A stretch of 64,000 bases of DNA from the NCBI RefSeq assembly GCF_003054265.1, contig NZ_QBKT01000004.1, forward strand, positions 1 through 64,000, given 5' to 3'. Under the pieces are notes generated by a model. The model saw only the letters and a list, made by a program, of their open reading frames with translations. It had not been told where the DNA came from and did not search any database. The position numbers were made by a program, and so were the translations under genes. Origin of the DNA: Kordia periserrulae (lineage in GTDB: Bacteria; Bacteroidota; Bacteroidia; Flavobacteriales; Flavobacteriaceae). Shown here piece by piece: positions 1-9,500 of this stretch; position 1 is the first letter of the stretch, and every line of letters begins with the position of its first letter.

Positions 1-102
1 AAAATGAGTGTTCTTAATGCTGTAAGAAACAAATTATTACATATTGCTATGGCTGTAATTAGAAATCAAACTTTTTACCAAAATCGCTTGTTTTTATCAT
101 AG
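1..102 (+). CDS. IS110-like transposase, C-terminal end only
   Basis: An open frame enters from the left edge and stops at TAG 100-102, giving 33 residues. It contains VLNAVRNKLLH followed by AMAVIRNQTFY. This resembles the extreme C-terminus of IS110/IS116/IS902-family transposases, which commonly end with a NAVRNK-type segment and a short basic and aromatic tail. These enzymes are DEDD-type recombinases, and the element usually lacks terminal inverted repeats, so its right end cannot be fixed here. The rest of the gene lies left of the window. The call rests on one short motif. An unrelated protein tail is possible. Confidence 0.5.
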   Translation, partial: KMSVLNAVRNKLLHIAMAVIRNQTFYQNRLFLS

Positions 103-315
103 AAATCGAAATGACAAATAGTTGTTTATCAGAAAATTACGAATAATATGGCGATTTCTTACGCCGAATTTAAGTGTAATTAACAGTTGTTTTTGCTAGA
201 TAGAATTCTCAAAACTTTAACGTTTCCCAACAAAATAAAGCCTTTTGCCAAACGTTTTACTAAAGAATCTTGTAGTTCAGGAAAATATATTTGTTTCCTG
301 TCTTTGTTAGTAAAC
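103..315. other. Non-coding stretch between transposase end and terminator
   Basis: No convincing gene is present. An open frame at 187-369 starts with TTG and runs through the terminator hairpin at 316-346, so I do not accept it. A 7-base inverted repeat, CAGGAAA at 278-284 and TTTCCTG at 294-300, could form a small hairpin with a 9-base loop. The right end of the IS110-like element probably lies somewhere in this stretch. Confidence 0.4.
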
Positions 316-346
316 AATAAGAGCAGCCCAAAAAGCTGCTCTTATT
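316..346. terminator. Bidirectional hairpin terminator downstream of clpB
   Basis: This is a perfect 12-base inverted repeat with a 7-base loop. The left arm is AATAAGAGCAGC (316-327) and the right arm is GCTGCTCTTATT (335-346). The GC-rich core flanked by A/T tracts fits an intrinsic terminator. It lies 20 bases past the clpB stop codon, so it most likely ends clpB transcription on the minus strand. The plus-strand side is followed by a T-rich stretch, so it could also stop reading from the transposase side. Confidence 0.85.
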
Positions 347-365
347 TATTAGTATCTATGGAAAA

Positions 366-2966
366 TTAATTCTCTATCAAATCTGTTTGATTTCTGAAGA
401 CCAATTCGTCATTGAATTCATCCAGTAAAATGATGCTGTCTGCCGTAATTCGACCACTTAAAATTTCCTTTGAAAGTGCATTTAACACCTTGCGTTGAAT
501 GACACGTTTTACAGGTCGCGCACCAAATTGTGGGTCAAATCCTTGTTGAGCTAAGTAGGTAATTGCTTCTTCGGTAGCATCTAACGTGATTTGCTGTTTT
601 GCTAACATTTTAACAGTTTTCTTTATCTGCAAACGCACAATTTCCTTGATGTCACTTTGCGTCAACGGTGTAAACATCACAATATCATCAATACGATTTA
701 AAAACTCTGGTCGCACCGCTTTTTTCAACAAGCCTAACACTTCTACTTTGGCAGCTTCGGTAGCGCTGTGCATGTCTTGCATCGCCTTGAACTTTTCTTC
801 AATGATATGACTTCCCATATTCGATGTCATGATGATGATGGCGTTTTTGAAATCCGCCACACGTCCTTTATTATCCGTCAAACGACCTTCATCCAACACT
901 TGCAATAGAATGTTGAACGTATCAGGATGCGCTTTTTCAATTTCGTCTAATAAGACTACAGAATACGGTCTGCGTCGCACAGCTTCTGTCAATTGTCCGC
1001 CTTCGTCATAGCCAACATATCCTGGAGGCGCACCCACCAATCTACTGACCGAATGTGCTTCTTGGTATTCGCTCATATCAATACGCGTCATGGCGTTTTC
1101 ATCATCAAACAAATAGGCTGCCAATGCTTTTGCCAATTCGGTTTTACCAACGCCTGTCATTCCCAAGAAAAGGAACGAACCTATTGGACGATTGGCATCT
1201 TGCAATCCTGCGCGACTTCTTCGAACAGCATCTGAAACTGCTGTGATGGCTTCTTCTTGTCCCACCACACGTTTGTGCAATTCGTTTTCTAGCTGTAACA
1301 GTTTTTCGCGTTCGCTTTGCAACATTTTCGTTACAGGAATTCCTGTCCATTTGGCAACGACTTCTGCAATGTCTTCGTTGGTGACTTCTTCTTTAATTAA
1401 AGCATTTTCTTCCTGTGTTGCCAATTCTTGTTGCAGCGTATCCAGTTTTGCTTGTGCTTCTTTGATTTTCCCGTAACGCAATTCGGCTACTTTTCCGTAG
1501 TTTCCTTCGCGTTCAGCTCTTTCCGCTTCCGCGCGATAGTTCTCAATAGCTTCTTTTGTTGCTTGAACTTGGTCTACGACATCTTTTTCAGATTGCCATT
1601 TGGCGAAAATCTCGTTACGCTCATCTTTTAAGTTTGCCAATTCAAGATTTAACGCTTTCAATTTGGCTTCGTCATTTTCACGCTTAATGGCTTCAATCTC
1701 AATTTCCAACTGCATGATGCGTCTATCTAACACATCCAATTCTTCTGGTTTTGAGTTGATTTCCATGCGTAATTTGGAAGCGGCTTCGTCAATCAAGTCA
1801 ATTGCTTTGTCTGGCAAAAAACGATTGGTAATATAACGTTGCGAAAGTTCTACGGCCGCAATAATTGCTTCGTCTTTGATACGAACTTTATGGTGTGTTT
1901 CGTATTTTTCTTTGATACCTCGCAGAATCGAAATCGCACTTTCCGTATCCGGTTCGGTTACCGTAATTTTCTGAAAACGACGTTCTAAGGCTTTGTCTTG
2001 CTCAAAATATTTTTGGTATTCGTCCAACGTGGTCGCACCAATCGCTCTGAGTTCTCCTCGCGCCAATGCAGGTTTTAAAATGTTTGCGGCGTCCATAGCA
2101 CCTTGTCCGCCACCAGCGCCGACCAGTGTGTGGATTTCATCAATAAAGAGCACAATGTCACCGTCTGATGAAGTTACTTCTTTGATAACCGCTTTTAAAC
2201 GTTCTTCAAATTCACCTTTAAATTTTGCTCCAGCAATCAACGCGCCCATATCGAGCGAATAGATTTGCTTGTCTTTTAAGTTTTCCGGAACATCACCTTG
2301 AATGATTCTGTGTGCCAATCCTTCCGCAATAGCGGTTTTACCCACACCAGGTTCTCCTACTAAAATAGGGTTGTTCTTTGTTCTACGAGAAAGAATTTGC
2401 AACACACGACGGATTTCTTCGTCACGACCGATTACAGGATCGAGTTTTCCGTCGTTTGCCAATTGGTTCAAGTTTTTTGCGTATTTGTTGAGCGCATTAT
2501 AAGTTTCTTCTGCGTTTGCAGAGGTAACACGCTCGCCTTTACTCAATTCTTGAATGGCAGTTTTTAACCCTTTTTCAGTAACTCCTTGATCTTTTAAGAT
2601 TTGCGAAATTTTACTGTTCGATTTAAAAATAGCAAGGATTAAATGTGAAGTAGACACAAATTCGTCGTTCATTTCTTTCGCAACAATATTCGCATCGGTC
2701 AACGTTTTTCCTGCTGTTGTTGATAGCATAATATTTCCGCCGCTTACTTTTGGAAAACTATTCAGCGTGCTGTCTAAAATTTGATTCAGCAGAGATACGT
2801 TTACATTCAGTTTCTTTAATAAAAAAGGCAATACATTATCGTCAACATCAATAATTGCTTTAAACAAATGTTCGTTTTCAATTTGTTGATGTCCATAAGT
2901 TTGCGCCAGTTGCTGTGCTTGCTGCACAGCTTCTTGTGATTTTATAGTGTAATTGTTAAAATTCAT
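366..2966 (-). CDS. clpB: ATP-dependent disaggregase ClpB
   Basis: ClpB is a cytoplasmic hexameric AAA+ chaperone that works with DnaK to pull polypeptides out of aggregates. From the start [13 protein letters not shown] the protein is 866 residues, the usual length for the family. A longer frame opens at 3002, but its 12 extra residues (MQNYQKNTELNA) are not family-like. The order is an N-terminal Clp repeat domain (about 1-150), a first AAA+ module with Walker A GEPGVGKT near residue 203 and Walker [11 protein letters not shown], a charged coiled-coil middle domain (about 400-530, rich in Glu/Lys heptads), and a second AAA+ module with Walker [14 protein letters not shown] near 600 and [13 protein letters not shown]. 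The middle domain separates ClpB from ClpC and ClpA. The gene is transcribed alone, away from the ytxJ-like gene, and ends at the 316-346 terminator. No CIRCE-type repeat was seen upstream. Confidence 0.97.
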   Translation of the reverse strand: MNFNNYTIKSQEAVQQAQQLAQTYGHQQIENEHLFKAIIDVDDNVLPFLLKKLNVNVSLLNQILDSTLNSFPKVSGGNIMLSTTAGKTLTDANIVAKEMNDEFVSTSHLILAIFKSNSKISQILKDQGVTEKGLKTAIQELSKGERVTSANAEETYNALNKYAKNLNQLANDGKLDPVIGRDEEIRRVLQILSRRTKNNPILVGEPGVGKTAIAEGLAHRIIQGDVPENLKDKQIYSLDMGALIAGAKFKGEFEERLKAVIKEVTSSDGDIVLFIDEIHTLVGAGGGQGAMDAANILKPALARGELRAIGATTLDEYQKYFEQDKALERRFQKITVTEPDTESAISILRGIKEKYETHHKVRIKDEAIIAAVELSQRYITNRFLPDKAIDLIDEAASKLRMEINSKPEELDVLDRRIMQLEIEIEAIKRENDEAKLKALNLELANLKDERNEIFAKWQSEKDVVDQVQATKEAIENYRAEAERAEREGNYGKVAELRYGKIKEAQAKLDTLQQELATQEENALIKEEVTNEDIAEVVAKWTGIPVTKMLQSEREKLLQLENELHKRVVGQEEAITAVSDAVRRSRAGLQDANRPIGSFLFLGMTGVGKTELAKALAAYLFDDENAMTRIDMSEYQEAHSVSRLVGAPPGYVGYDEGGQLTEAVRRRPYSVVLLDEIEKAHPDTFNILLQVLDEGRLTDNKGRVADFKNAIIIMTSNMGSHIIEEKFKAMQDMHSATEAAKVEVLGLLKKAVRPEFLNRIDDIVMFTPLTQSDIKEIVRLQIKKTVKMLAKQQITLDATEEAITYLAQQGFDPQFGARPVKRVIQRKVLNALSKEILSGRITADSIILLDEFNDELVFRNQTDLIEN

Positions 2967-3125
2967 AGCGTTTAGTTCTGTGTTTTTTTGGTAGTTTTGC
3001 AATAGTTATTCCAATTGAAAATACAAGACAAAATGGCGGTTAAACTACGTATTTATAAGACATTTTGACATTTTGCAAGTTTTTCATAATGCGAGCGACT
3101 CATATCTTTAAAAGTACAGATACTT

Positions 3126-3521
3126 ATGGGAATATTCAATAAAATTTTTGGAAGTTCAGAAGCTTCCGAAACACCAGAGCCTTCAAAAGTTCCATGGATT
3201 CCACTGACAGAAATGGCACAATTGGATACGATTGAAGAAACATCAAAAACAACACCTGTGGCTATTTTTAAACACAGTACACGTTGCGGAATTAGTAAAA
3301 TGGTTATCAATCAATTTGAGCGTTCATACGATTTGGAAGCAAACCAAATGCAGGTTTATTATTTAGATTTGTTGAATTACCGTCCGATTTCTCAAGAAAT
3401 CGCCGCACGTTTTCAGGTATGGCATGAAAGTCCGCAATTAATCATTGTAAAAAATAGGGTTAGTGTTGTGCATGCCTCTCATAGTCAGATTAATACAATA
3501 TCGCTAGCACAGTTTGTATAG
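3126..3521 (+). CDS. ytxJ: YtxJ-family bacillithiol-system redox-active protein
   Basis: A small thioredoxin-fold protein of 131 residues. The segment PVAIFKHSTRCGISKMV (about residues 42-58) is the family hallmark: a thioredoxin-like beta strand followed by a single active cysteine in the context TRCGIS instead of CxxC. A cis-Pro region follows (WHESPQLIIVKN), as in thioredoxin folds. Such proteins are proposed to act like glutaredoxins that remove bacillithiol from S-thiolated proteins. That role is inferred for the family and not visible here. No signal peptide is seen, so it is probably cytoplasmic. It is divergent from clpB across about 160 bases and has its own ATG without a Shine-Dalgarno site. 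Confidence 0.85.
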   Translation: MGIFNKIFGSSEASETPEPSKVPWIPLTEMAQLDTIEETSKTTPVAIFKHSTRCGISKMVINQFERSYDLEANQMQVYYLDLLNYRPISQEIAARFQVWHESPQLIIVKNRVSVVHASHSQINTISLAQFV

Positions 3522-3639
3522 TCTTTCTTTTCGGTAGTTTTTTTGAGAATTAAGAGTTTTTTAAGACAGATTTTACGGTCTATTTTGTACTTTGAAAACG
3601 CATCAATCAATTAACAAGTTGTTTCTAAAACTACTGCCG

Positions 3640-4752
3640 ATGAATACTACCAACATAGATATATGGATATTGCTTTTTTTTGCATTTGCCATTCAAGCCT
3701 TTGTATTGGGAATTTTATTTTTCTTAAAACCCAAAGGAGATCGCGTCGCCAATAGCATATTTGGCGTTTTTTTATTGCTTTTTTCGTATAATCAATTGTT
3801 TAATTGCGCTTTTTGGACAGATTACCAAAGTTCGTTTTCTGAGCATTTGTCGTTTACCAACTTTATTCCTTGGGTTTCGTATGGGCCTTTGTTATATGTC
3901 TATTTAAAACGCGTGCTTCGCAGTTCTTTTTCATGGCGCGATTTGGGACATTTGCTTCCGCTGATTTGGATACTTTCTGTATTTGGGCGCTTTTACTTTT
4001 TATCGCATGATGTTAAATTGGAACTTGCGGCAACCAATGGCTATTCTGCGTATGTCAATTGGTGGCTGATTCCTCGATATAATATGGTAGATGTTGTAAC
4101 ATTACTCATGGTTTTTTATGCCGTAAAAATGTATCTTTTGTATCGAAAAGAAAAAAGTAAGGTGTCTGAAGCCAAACGTCTTTGGATTAAATCGTTGTGG
4201 TTGTGCTTTACAGGTTATGCGTTTGTGTTCTTTTTATATTTTATTTTGATTTATTTCCGACTGATTACACCTTATAAAGATTATTTAATTGGGTATGCCA
4301 TGGTCTTTTTTATGGGAATTGTGTCGTATTTCAGTTTTATGCAGCCTAATATATTTTCGGGGACAGTCAAAATTCCATTTGTAAAGTACCAAAATAACGG
4401 TTTGTCTTCGTCAATGGCTATTGAAATGAAAGATAAGCTGACGGCTTTGATGGAATCTGAACAGTTGTATTTGGATAGTGCGCTTACGCTAGATGTATTA
4501 TCAGAACGGTTGAATTTATCACGACATCACACTTCACAATTGATTAATGAGCATTTTCAGATGAATTTTTTTGAATTTGTGAATACCTATCGTATCAAAG
4601 AAGCTATCAAACTATTGCAAGACAAACAAAGTGATTTGAATATCAACGAAATTATTTATACCGTCGGATTTAACAATCGCACCTCTTTTTACAACGCCTT
4701 TCGTAAAAAAACAGGAATTTCACCAAAGTCATACCGAAGTCAGCAAGTTTGA
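3640..4752 (+). CDS. AraC-family regulator with N-terminal membrane domain
   Basis: A 370-residue protein. I chose the ATG at 3640 (MNTTNIDIWILLFF). A TTG-initiated extension to 3592 only adds a basic, non-membrane leader. The first 230 residues or so hold about six to seven hydrophobic segments (for example IWILLFFAFAIQAFVLGILF and YAMVFFMGIVSYFSF), so this half is a membrane sensor. The last 100 residues are a two-helix-turn-helix AraC DNA-binding domain: LTLDVLSERLNLSRHHTSQLI, then NINEIIYTVGFNNRTSFYNAFRKKTGISPKSYR, where GF-N-RTSFYNAFRK-TG-SP-YR is the family signature. This membrane-AraC architecture is common in Bacteroidota, and its ligands are mostly unknown. It lies about 1.2 kb upstream of the synthetase operon with a Nudix gene in between. 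A regulatory link is possible but not shown. Confidence 0.88.
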   Translation: MNTTNIDIWILLFFAFAIQAFVLGILFFLKPKGDRVANSIFGVFLLLFSYNQLFNCAFWTDYQSSFSEHLSFTNFIPWVSYGPLLYVYLKRVLRSSFSWRDLGHLLPLIWILSVFGRFYFLSHDVKLELAATNGYSAYVNWWLIPRYNMVDVVTLLMVFYAVKMYLLYRKEKSKVSEAKRLWIKSLWLCFTGYAFVFFLYFILIYFRLITPYKDYLIGYAMVFFMGIVSYFSFMQPNIFSGTVKIPFVKYQNNGLSSSMAIEMKDKLTALMESEQLYLDSALTLDVLSERLNLSRHHTSQLINEHFQMNFFEFVNTYRIKEAIKLLQDKQSDLNINEIIYTVGFNNRTSFYNAFRKKTGISPKSYRSQQV

Positions 4753-4812
4753 TTGTTTTTCATCATTTGAAAGCATATATTTAACTCATAAAGCCCTTAA
4801 ACTTCTCAGAAA

Positions 4813-5361
4813 ATGGAACTTATTGACATTCTAGACGAACACGGAAATCCAACTGGCGAAATACTTCCCAAACGCGAAGTGCATCGCTACGGACATTTTC
4901 ATGCGTCAACGCATTTATGGTTGTACACCAAAACAGGGAAAATCGTATTGCAATTGCGTGCAGCGACAAAACCTAACTTTCCAAATCGTTGGGATGTGTC
5001 AGTGGCGGGACATATAAGTAGTGGCGAAACTGCCAAAGAAACTGCCATTAGAGAAGCCGAAGAAGAATTAGGAATCAAAGTTCAGTCAGCAAAACTACAA
5101 CACATCGGACGCTTCCGAATTGATTATCAACATGCAGAAGACTATCGTGATCGAGAATTCATAACCATTTTCGCTTCTGAAATTCCAGATGCACCTTTGA
5201 TTGTTACTCTCCAAGAAGAAGAAGTTGCCGATGTTACACTGATACCATTAGCACAAGTTGAAGCTGAACTAACCGATACCAAACTCGCTCAAAAATACGT
5301 GCCTTTTAACAAAGCGTATGCAAAAGAAGTCTTTGAAAAATTACATAGTTTATTTGATTAG
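4813..5361 (+). CDS. Nudix hydrolase, isopentenyl-diphosphate isomerase-like
   Basis: A 182-residue cytoplasmic protein with a complete Nudix box, GHISSGETAKETAIREAEEELGI (about residues 66-88), matching GX5EX7REUXEEXGU with all metal-binding glutamates. The opening ELIDILDEHGNPTGEILPK and the following VHRYGHFHASTHLWLY are typical of the Nudix subgroup related to isopentenyl-diphosphate isomerase. Members often hydrolyse nucleoside or dinucleotide diphosphates, and the true substrate cannot be read from sequence. It starts 60 bases after the AraC-type gene and could be cotranscribed with it. It is the last gene before the long leader of the synthetase operon, and nothing suggests a role in that pathway. 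Confidence 0.88.
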   Translation: MELIDILDEHGNPTGEILPKREVHRYGHFHASTHLWLYTKTGKIVLQLRAATKPNFPNRWDVSVAGHISSGETAKETAIREAEEELGIKVQSAKLQHIGRFRIDYQHAEDYRDREFITIFASEIPDAPLIVTLQEEEVADVTLIPLAQVEAELTDTKLAQKYVPFNKAYAKEVFEKLHSLFD

Positions 5362-5685
5362 TTTTTTTTGCACTTATTTTTCAATTTTTTGAATGTATTT
5401 GCTTGATTGAGTTGTATTTAAAAAAAAATAATAGTAAGAAAAATCATTAAGTACGACAGAGATATCATTCAAAAATAAATTCTGACAGATTTATATACTA
5501 TTTCAAACGATAAAAATGCCAATTATTCCGATGAAAAAACCAAAACTAGAATCTTTAGTTTAATTTTGTAATATTTTTAGTATTAAAAACATTATTTTTT
5601 ATTACAAAAACAGCAAAAAGCAGAAATGATTTTTCAATTAAATTTCCAAATTGTTTCACCTTTTTTAACAACTTTTAAACGTTTT

Positions 5686-5707
5686 ACGTCAATTTAACGT
5701 CATTTTA
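5686..5707. repeat. 11-base tandem direct repeat in operon upstream region
   Basis: ACGTCAATTTA (5686-5696) is followed directly by ACGTCATTTTA (5697-5707), with one mismatch. A weaker third half-copy, TTTTAAACG, precedes it. A spacing of 11 bases puts the copies about one helical turn apart, as expected for a pair of protein-binding half-sites. It lies upstream of the promoter candidate. The function is inferred from position only. Confidence 0.4.
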
Positions 5708-5726
5708 ACTATAAAGACATATAGTT
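5707..5726. promoter_or_regulatory. Perfect inverted repeat, operator candidate
   Basis: AACTATA (5707-5713) and TATAGTT (5720-5726) are exact reverse complements separated by six bases (AAGACA). The dyad overlaps the end of the 11-base tandem repeat. It lies about 75 bases upstream of the -33-like box. It could be a dimeric regulator site. An AT-rich dyad can also occur by chance in sequence this AT-rich. Confidence 0.3.
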
Positions 5727-5778
5727 TACGGTTTAACCATAATCATTTTGTGATTCTACCTTTTTTATGAATTTTGAG

Positions 5779-5810
5779 TTGTTTTGCGAGAAAAAATTCT
5801 GTTATAATTG
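5779..5810 (+). promoter_or_regulatory. Bacteroidota-type promoter candidate for the operon
   Basis: TTG at 5779-5781 is followed after 21 bases by TATAATTG (5803-5810), which differs at one position from the TAnnTTTG -7 box of Bacteroidota. A neighbouring alternative is TTTG (5747-5750) with GAATTTTG (5769-5776), spacing 18. Transcription would begin around 5816. The region is so AT-rich that either match could be fortuitous. Confidence 0.3.
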
Positions 5811-5876
5811 TACACGAAAAAATGATACATCAATTCAACTATTTTGACGAATTGATCTAAAAGTAATTTTAGAAAT

Positions 5877-5926
5877 TTCCCTCACTTTAAAATGTAATGA
5901 AAGAGTGCCTCATGTGACTGAGGGAA
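5877..5926 (+). promoter_or_regulatory. Leader RNA hairpins just before the antiterminator gene
   Basis: TTCCCTCA (5877-5884) and TGAGGGAA (5919-5926) are exact reverse complements. A competing short hairpin uses CCTCA (5908-5912) with TGAGG (5919-5923), so the same 3' arm can pair with either of two 5' partners. CACTTT (5883-5888) can also pair with AGAGTG (5902-5907). No T-run follows, so it is not a classical terminator. It lies about 50 bases upstream of the ATG of the NusG-like gene and is well placed to be an RNA signal for that factor or a translation control element. Confidence 0.4.
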
Positions 5927-5976
5927 GCGAAGCTCTGTCAAAAAATCAAAAAGTAATCAGAAGAAAATTTAGCTTA

Positions 5977-6504
5977 ATGATGAATCAAAAATATCATGGT
6001 TGGCATGTTTTATATGTCAAATCTCGTCATGAAAAGAAAGTTTTAGATGCATTAATAAAACTATCTCTTGAAACTTTTCTACCGTTGATAAAAACGAAGA
6101 AAAAGTGGAGTGACCGAACCAAGATTGTTGAACTACCTTTGATTCCTTCCTATATATTTGTAAACCTTACATCACCTCAAGACTTCCATAAAGCCTTATC
6201 TGCAGACGGCGCTTGTGCGTATATCAGATTTGGAAACTCATTTGCAAAAGTTTCTGAAAAAGAAATTGTAAAAATGAAACTCTTGGTAGGAGCTGAGGAC
6301 GTTATGAATATAGAAGTCGGTTCACAACTCCCAAAAGTAGGAGAGTTTAGAAAAATAGAATTTGGCTCTTTAAGCGGTTTAGAGTGCGAAATTCTTAAAG
6401 TAGACAATGTTAATAAAATTGTAGTGCGTATTGAGCAACTACAGCAAAATATTACCGCAATTCTTCCTTCATATTACTTCGAAAGCGAAGCAGTAACACT
6501 ATAA
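5977..6504 (+). CDS. NusG/RfaH-like (UpxY-type) transcription antiterminator
   Basis: This is a specialised paralogue of NusG, 175 residues from the ATG at 5977 (another ATG is at 5980). A GTG-initiated frame opens at 5905, but it would run through the leader hairpins and adds a non-conserved 24 residues. The NGN domain starts with HGWHVLYVKSRHEKKV and includes LPLIPSYIFVNL, the usual core of NusG N-terminal domains. A KOW-like C-terminal domain follows (PKVGEFRKIEFGSLSGLECEI). Known relatives (RfaH, Bacteroides UpxY, Bacillus LoaP, Myxococcus TaA) bind RNA polymerase and let it read through long polysaccharide or antibiotic operons. Here it is the first gene of an operon of more than 57 kb, 14 bases ahead of the first synthetase, so it probably promotes full-length transcription of the operon. 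Confidence 0.88.
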   Translation: MMNQKYHGWHVLYVKSRHEKKVLDALIKLSLETFLPLIKTKKKWSDRTKIVELPLIPSYIFVNLTSPQDFHKALSADGACAYIRFGNSFAKVSEKEIVKMKLLVGAEDVMNIEVGSQLPKVGEFRKIEFGSLSGLECEILKVDNVNKIVVRIEQLQQNITAILPSYYFESEAVTL

Positions 6505-6518
6505 CTTACATTACCTGC

Positions 6519-9500
6519 ATGCCAACTATTGAACGTAAATTGGTTTCTGATTATTGGATTCAGAAACTGAAAAAACAAACCGTTTCTGCAAAAGAACAAT
6601 TTCAACTAGAAACTACTGAAAAGTTGTTGATTCCGAATGAAAATATTTCTTATTTTCTGAAAATCACCAACGAAAAGCCTATTGTTGAATACACGATTTT
6701 GCTGTCTATCTATAGCGCAATGTTGCAACGCTATTTTGAGCCATCGCACTTTATTTTCTCAACAAAAGTGCAAGATGCGGAGACACCATTATTGTTGCAT
6801 CATATTCTGATTGAAAAGAAAAATTTCAAGGAATATTTAAACGAAACTAAGCTGGAAATTCAAGAAGTATATAAGTATGCAAGTTTTGAAAAAGATGCTG
6901 TATTGCCTCAAAAATTCAAAAATTACAGCCCTTTTGGGTTTTCGTACAATACTTCGGTGGAACAAAATGAAATTCCATTCTTTTTAGAAATCAATAAAGA
7001 AGTAAAAGGAATAACACTAGCTATTCGCTTTGCAGAGAGCTTTAAAAAATCACACGTAGTGACGCACTTTTTAAAGAATTTTCAAACTTGTTTGGAGAAT
7101 TTAGAAAGCAATCTGGAAAAAATAATTTGCGATATTTCTATTACGACACGCGAGGAAGAAGACATTATTTTAAAAGCATTTAACGACACAAATTACGACT
7201 TTCCTTTAGAAGAATCTATCATTGATTTGTTTGAAAAGCAAGTTGAAAAAACACCTAACAATACGGCATTAGTTTTTCAAGAAAAGTCATATACGTACAA
7301 AGAACTCAACGAAGAAGCGAATGCCTTAGCGCATTATTTGGTAGATGAGCGAAACATTCAAGTAAATGATTTTGTGGGTGTAAAATTAGAACGAACAGAA
7401 TTATTGGTGATTTCGCTATTGGCGGTTTTAAAAACAGGTGCTGCGTATGTGCCAATCGACAAAAGTTATCCTGCAGAACGAATTCAATATATTGAAAATG
7501 ACAGTCAGTGCAAATTGGTGATAGAAGAAGAATTGGATTTCTTCAACAACAACAAACAATACGCTACAGAAAATCTCGGAATTCAAAAAGATGCGCACGA
7601 TTTAGCCTATATCATTTACACTTCGGGAACTACAGGAAAACCAAAAGGTGTGATGATTACGCATCAAAATGCTGTGGCAATGATTTATTGGGCGCATCAC
7701 GAATTTGCCAATACAGGTCACGAAGTAACATTTGCGGTGACTTCGCATTGTTTTGATTTGTCGGTCTATGAAATATTCTATACGCTTTCTACAGGAAAAA
7801 GAATCAGATTATTGCAAAACTCACTCGACATCGGAACCTATATTTTAGAAGACAAAAATATCTTAATCAACACGGTTCCATCAAGCATGCGAAATCTGTT
7901 GGAAAAAGGATACAGTCTTGAAAATGTAGTTGCGGTTAACTTAGCAGGAGAGCCTTTTCCTGTGGATATTGCGATGAAATTATTGGCAGATTCCGATGCA
8001 GAAATTAGAAACTTATACGGTCCTTCTGAAGATACGACGTATAGTACGTATTACCAATTGGAAGAAGGCATCAGATACAATTCCATTCCTGTTGGAAAAC
8101 CATTGTTGAATACCCAAGCGTTTATTTTGGATGAAAATTTAGCAGTAGTTCCTATCGGAGTTCCTGGTAAATTGTATTTATCTGGTTTGGGTGTGACGAA
8201 AGGCTATTTGAATCGCGAAGAATTAACAGCTGAAAAATACATTCCGAATCCGTACTTAGAAGGCGAACGCATGTACGATACGGGCGATTTAGCCTATTGG
8301 ATGCCAGACGGAAACATTGGATTCTTAGGTAGAAAAGATCATCAAGTGAAATTGCGTGGTTATCGTATTGAACTTGGCGAAATTGAAAACGAAATGCTCG
8401 ATTTTACTGATGCGATTCAACGTGTAGTAGTTGCTGTAAAATTGGTAAACAAACAACAAGTATTGGTAGGGTATTATGTAGGAGATAAAGGTGTTGACAA
8501 ATCAGGTTTGCGAGCACATTTGCTAGCAAAATTGCCTTCGTACATGGTACCAACGTATTTTGTACACATTAAAGACATTCCATTAACGCCGAACGGAAAA
8601 ATCAACAGAGATGCACTTCCTGAAATTTCTACAGACAACATCATCAAGGCGGAATATGTAGCGCCGAGAAACGATGTGGAAGAGCAATTAAAAGAAATTT
8701 GGGAAAAAATTATTGGCGTAGACACTATCGGAATCAAAGACAATTTCTTTGAACTTGGTGGACATAGTTTGATGATTTCGCAAGTCATCAACACGATGTA
8801 TAAAGAAATGGGCAAAAGCGTAAGTTTTAAAACCTTTTCTGTAAATCCAACCATTGAAAACCTCAGTGCCGAATTAAACGAAAAGCAATACGAAGCCATT
8901 CCAGTAGCGGCAGAAGCGACTTCCTATCCGTTGACGCCAGCACAACATCGTTTGTGGTTATTAAGTCAATTAGAAGGCGGAACAAATGCCTATCAAATCA
9001 CGGGAGCATATCATTTTAAAGGAAATTTAGACGACGAAATCTTTATCAATGCCTTTACAAATGTGGTGAAGCGACATGAAAGTTTGCGCACCTATTTCAA
9101 AGAAAACGAACACGGAATTCCACAACAATATATTGTGCCGTTTGAAGCTATTGATGTTTCTATCGCACAAATTGACTTTTCGCAAAAGGAACAACCTGAA
9201 ACGTTTATTGATGCATATATTGACGATTTGTTGTCAGAAGGGTTCAATTTAGCGACAACACCACTTTTCAAAGCAGCACTCATCAAAAAAACGGCGACGG
9301 AAACCATATTTGTAGTTGCCATTCATCACATTATTGGCGATGGTTGGTCGCTTGAAATTTTCACCAATGAAATCATAGATAACTACCTGCAAGCAAGCAA
9401 AGGAATCACTAGTGACAAAGCATCATTAGACATTCAATTCAAAGATTATGCAGTTTGGTTACAACAATCGCAAACGGTTGAACGATTAGAAGCATCAAAA

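Larger units (their letters stand above)
5362..5976 (+). other. Long AT-rich leader region of the megasynthase operon
   Basis: This 615-base stretch has no gene I can support. It separates the Nudix gene from the antiterminator gene that heads the operon. It contains a near-perfect 11-base tandem repeat (5686-5707), a perfect 7-base inverted repeat (5707-5713 with 5720-5726), a promoter-like pair of boxes (5779-5810) and overlapping hairpins (5877-5926), all listed separately. A TAATTTTG box at 5561-5568 matches the Bacteroidota -7 consensus but has no matching -33 box. No factor-independent terminator was found here. If transcription starts near 5816, the untranslated leader is about 160 bases. 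Confidence 0.6.

Noticed and set aside
187-369. Plus-strand 60-codon open frame with TTG start
   Set aside because: It runs through the perfect terminator hairpin at 316-346 and has no recognisable protein features.
2967-3002. Earlier start for ClpB
   Set aside because: The 12 extra residues are not family-like, and [13 protein letters not shown] is the normal beginning.
3640-4752. AraC-type protein as the cluster's own regulator
   Set aside because: It is separated from the operon by a Nudix gene and a 615-base gap, and nothing in the sequence links them.
5561-5568. TAATTTTG as the operon promoter -7 box
   Set aside because: It matches the consensus, but no TTG or TTTG lies at a suitable distance upstream.
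5905-5976. GTG-initiated N-terminal extension of the NusG-like protein
   Set aside because: The extension overlaps the leader hairpins and does not look like an NGN domain. The family-like sequence begins at the ATG 5977/5980.
8474-8899. Antisense open frames across the synthetase genes, here one of 141 codons
   Set aside because: They mirror conserved A, T and C domains on the other strand, have no recognisable domains, and are shadows of the real frame.
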